In this document: positions 63,786 to 64,000 of the stretch, in pieces | How the letters are laid out: the number at the start of each line of letters is the position of its first letter | Position numbering within the stretch: position 1 is the stretch's first letter | NCBI RefSeq assembly: GCF_001425705.1 | Contig: NZ_LMDC01000001.1 | Span: forward strand, 928,257-992,256 | Direction: 5' to 3' | Length of the DNA stretch: 64,000 nt | Origin: Pelomonas sp. Root1217 | GTDB taxonomy: Bacteria > Pseudomonadota > Gammaproteobacteria > Burkholderiales > Burkholderiaceae_C | The notes under the pieces: model-generated | Databases searched by the model: none | The model's input: the letters and a program-made list of their open reading frames with translations, nothing else | What the model was told of the DNA's origin: nothing | Program-made: the position numbers and the translations under genes

Positions 63786-64000
63786 TGGGCCTTCGGCTCG
63801 ATGTGCAGGATCACGCGCTGGTAACGGGTGAGGGCGGGCGTGCCCTTGTCGGTGACCTGCACGATGACGTGAGCGGTGGCCGGCGCGTCCAACTCGGGTG
63901 TGCGCAGGCCGATGCGGGCCTGGACCTCGGCACCCAGCGGCAGAGGGGCTTTCAGCGTGCCGGCTTCGGGGTAGGCGAGCCACAGGAAGCTCAGGCTGTC
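63782..64000 (-). CDS. C-terminal end of a DUF1593 / Sde182-like protein (partial)
   Basis: The last 72 residues of a protein that enters from the right edge and ends at TGA 63782-63784. LSFLWLAYPEAGT, then AHVIVQVTDKGTPALTRYQRVILHIE, matches the C-terminal domain of DUF1593 (Sde182) proteins, exported nucleoside-hydrolase-like proteins linked to cellulose or polysaccharide use. The catalytic N-terminal part is outside the window. ATGA overlap connects it to the small lipoprotein gene. Confidence 0.7.
   Translation of the reverse strand, partial: DSLSFLWLAYPEAGTLKAPLPLGAEVQARIGLRTPELDAPATAHVIVQVTDKGTPALTRYQRVILHIEPKAQ

Noticed and set aside
61194..63824. 876-residue open frame on the plus strand
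   Set aside because: It is antisense to two lipoprotein genes with signal peptides. No motif, no ribosome site; the product is a typical GC-rich antisense translation.

Overview
The window is about 64 kb of GC-rich DNA packed with genes in short, often overlapping operons. Gene content points to a betaproteobacterium of the order Burkholderiales, perhaps near Roseateles/Rubrivivax: a CysB-type sulfate regulon, a DUF3563 mini-protein, BON-domain stress proteins, a PEP-CTERM protein and NarL-type regulators. The order is an inference from gene families; no rRNA or other marker is present. I found no tRNA, rRNA, CRISPR array, prophage or transposase.

Layout. 0-7.3 kb: tail of a class IV aminotransferase-like gene, a subtilase, a DUF2087 protein, an RhlE-type RNA helicase with a long leader, a cold-shock/DUF1294 membrane protein, a hydratase, a ThuA-like protein and a DOPA-dioxygenase homologue. 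7.4-13.8 kb: a four-gene SMC operon of the Wadjet/MksBEFG type (kleisin, KITE, SMC ATPase, Toprim nuclease) translationally coupled to a thioesterase. 13.8-15.4 kb: a ParD-like/methionine aminopeptidase pair behind a 28-bp palindrome. 15.4-18.8 kb: divergent metE/metR. 18.8-28.4 kb: MgtC, PilZ, a tandem FKBP, a GFA protein, a frameshifted alpha/beta hydrolase, gluQRS, a LysR/pirin/flavodoxin group and a DUF1501/DUF1800 pair. 28.5-37.7 kb: two sulfate-binding proteins, CysB and CysTWA, interleaved with hydrolases, a molbindin and a PEP-CTERM protein. 37.8-43.5 kb: a PAS histidine kinase and NarL regulator, then a repeat-rich patch with a duplicated YCII fragment, a YitT-family gene and a lower-GC gene of unknown function. 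43.6-47.8 kb: a cyanate-type operon (NrtA-like binding protein, permease, ATPase, cyanase, DUF1348). 47.8-50.7 kb: modBACE behind a likely ModE operator. 50.7-56.5 kb: DedA-rhodanese, then an envelope/general-stress block. 56.8-64 kb: a truncated ExbD and TonB-like partner, a second ThuA protein, a chemoreceptor, and lipoproteins next to a DUF1593-type gene.

How the genes fit together. Much of the middle of the window handles inorganic sulfur, nitrogen and molybdenum: sulfate import under CysB, cyanate import and hydrolysis to ammonia and CO2, and molybdate import under ModE. The SMC operon is the strongest candidate for a defence or plasmid-surveillance system. Three copies of a CACAGAGGCACAGAG-type hairpin each lie between the first and second genes of a transcription unit (sbp/cysT, kinase/regulator, binding protein/permease), which may affect relative expression. 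A separate ~140-bp repeat occurs twice in opposite orientation. A third repeat family surrounds the duplicated YCII/YitT segment.
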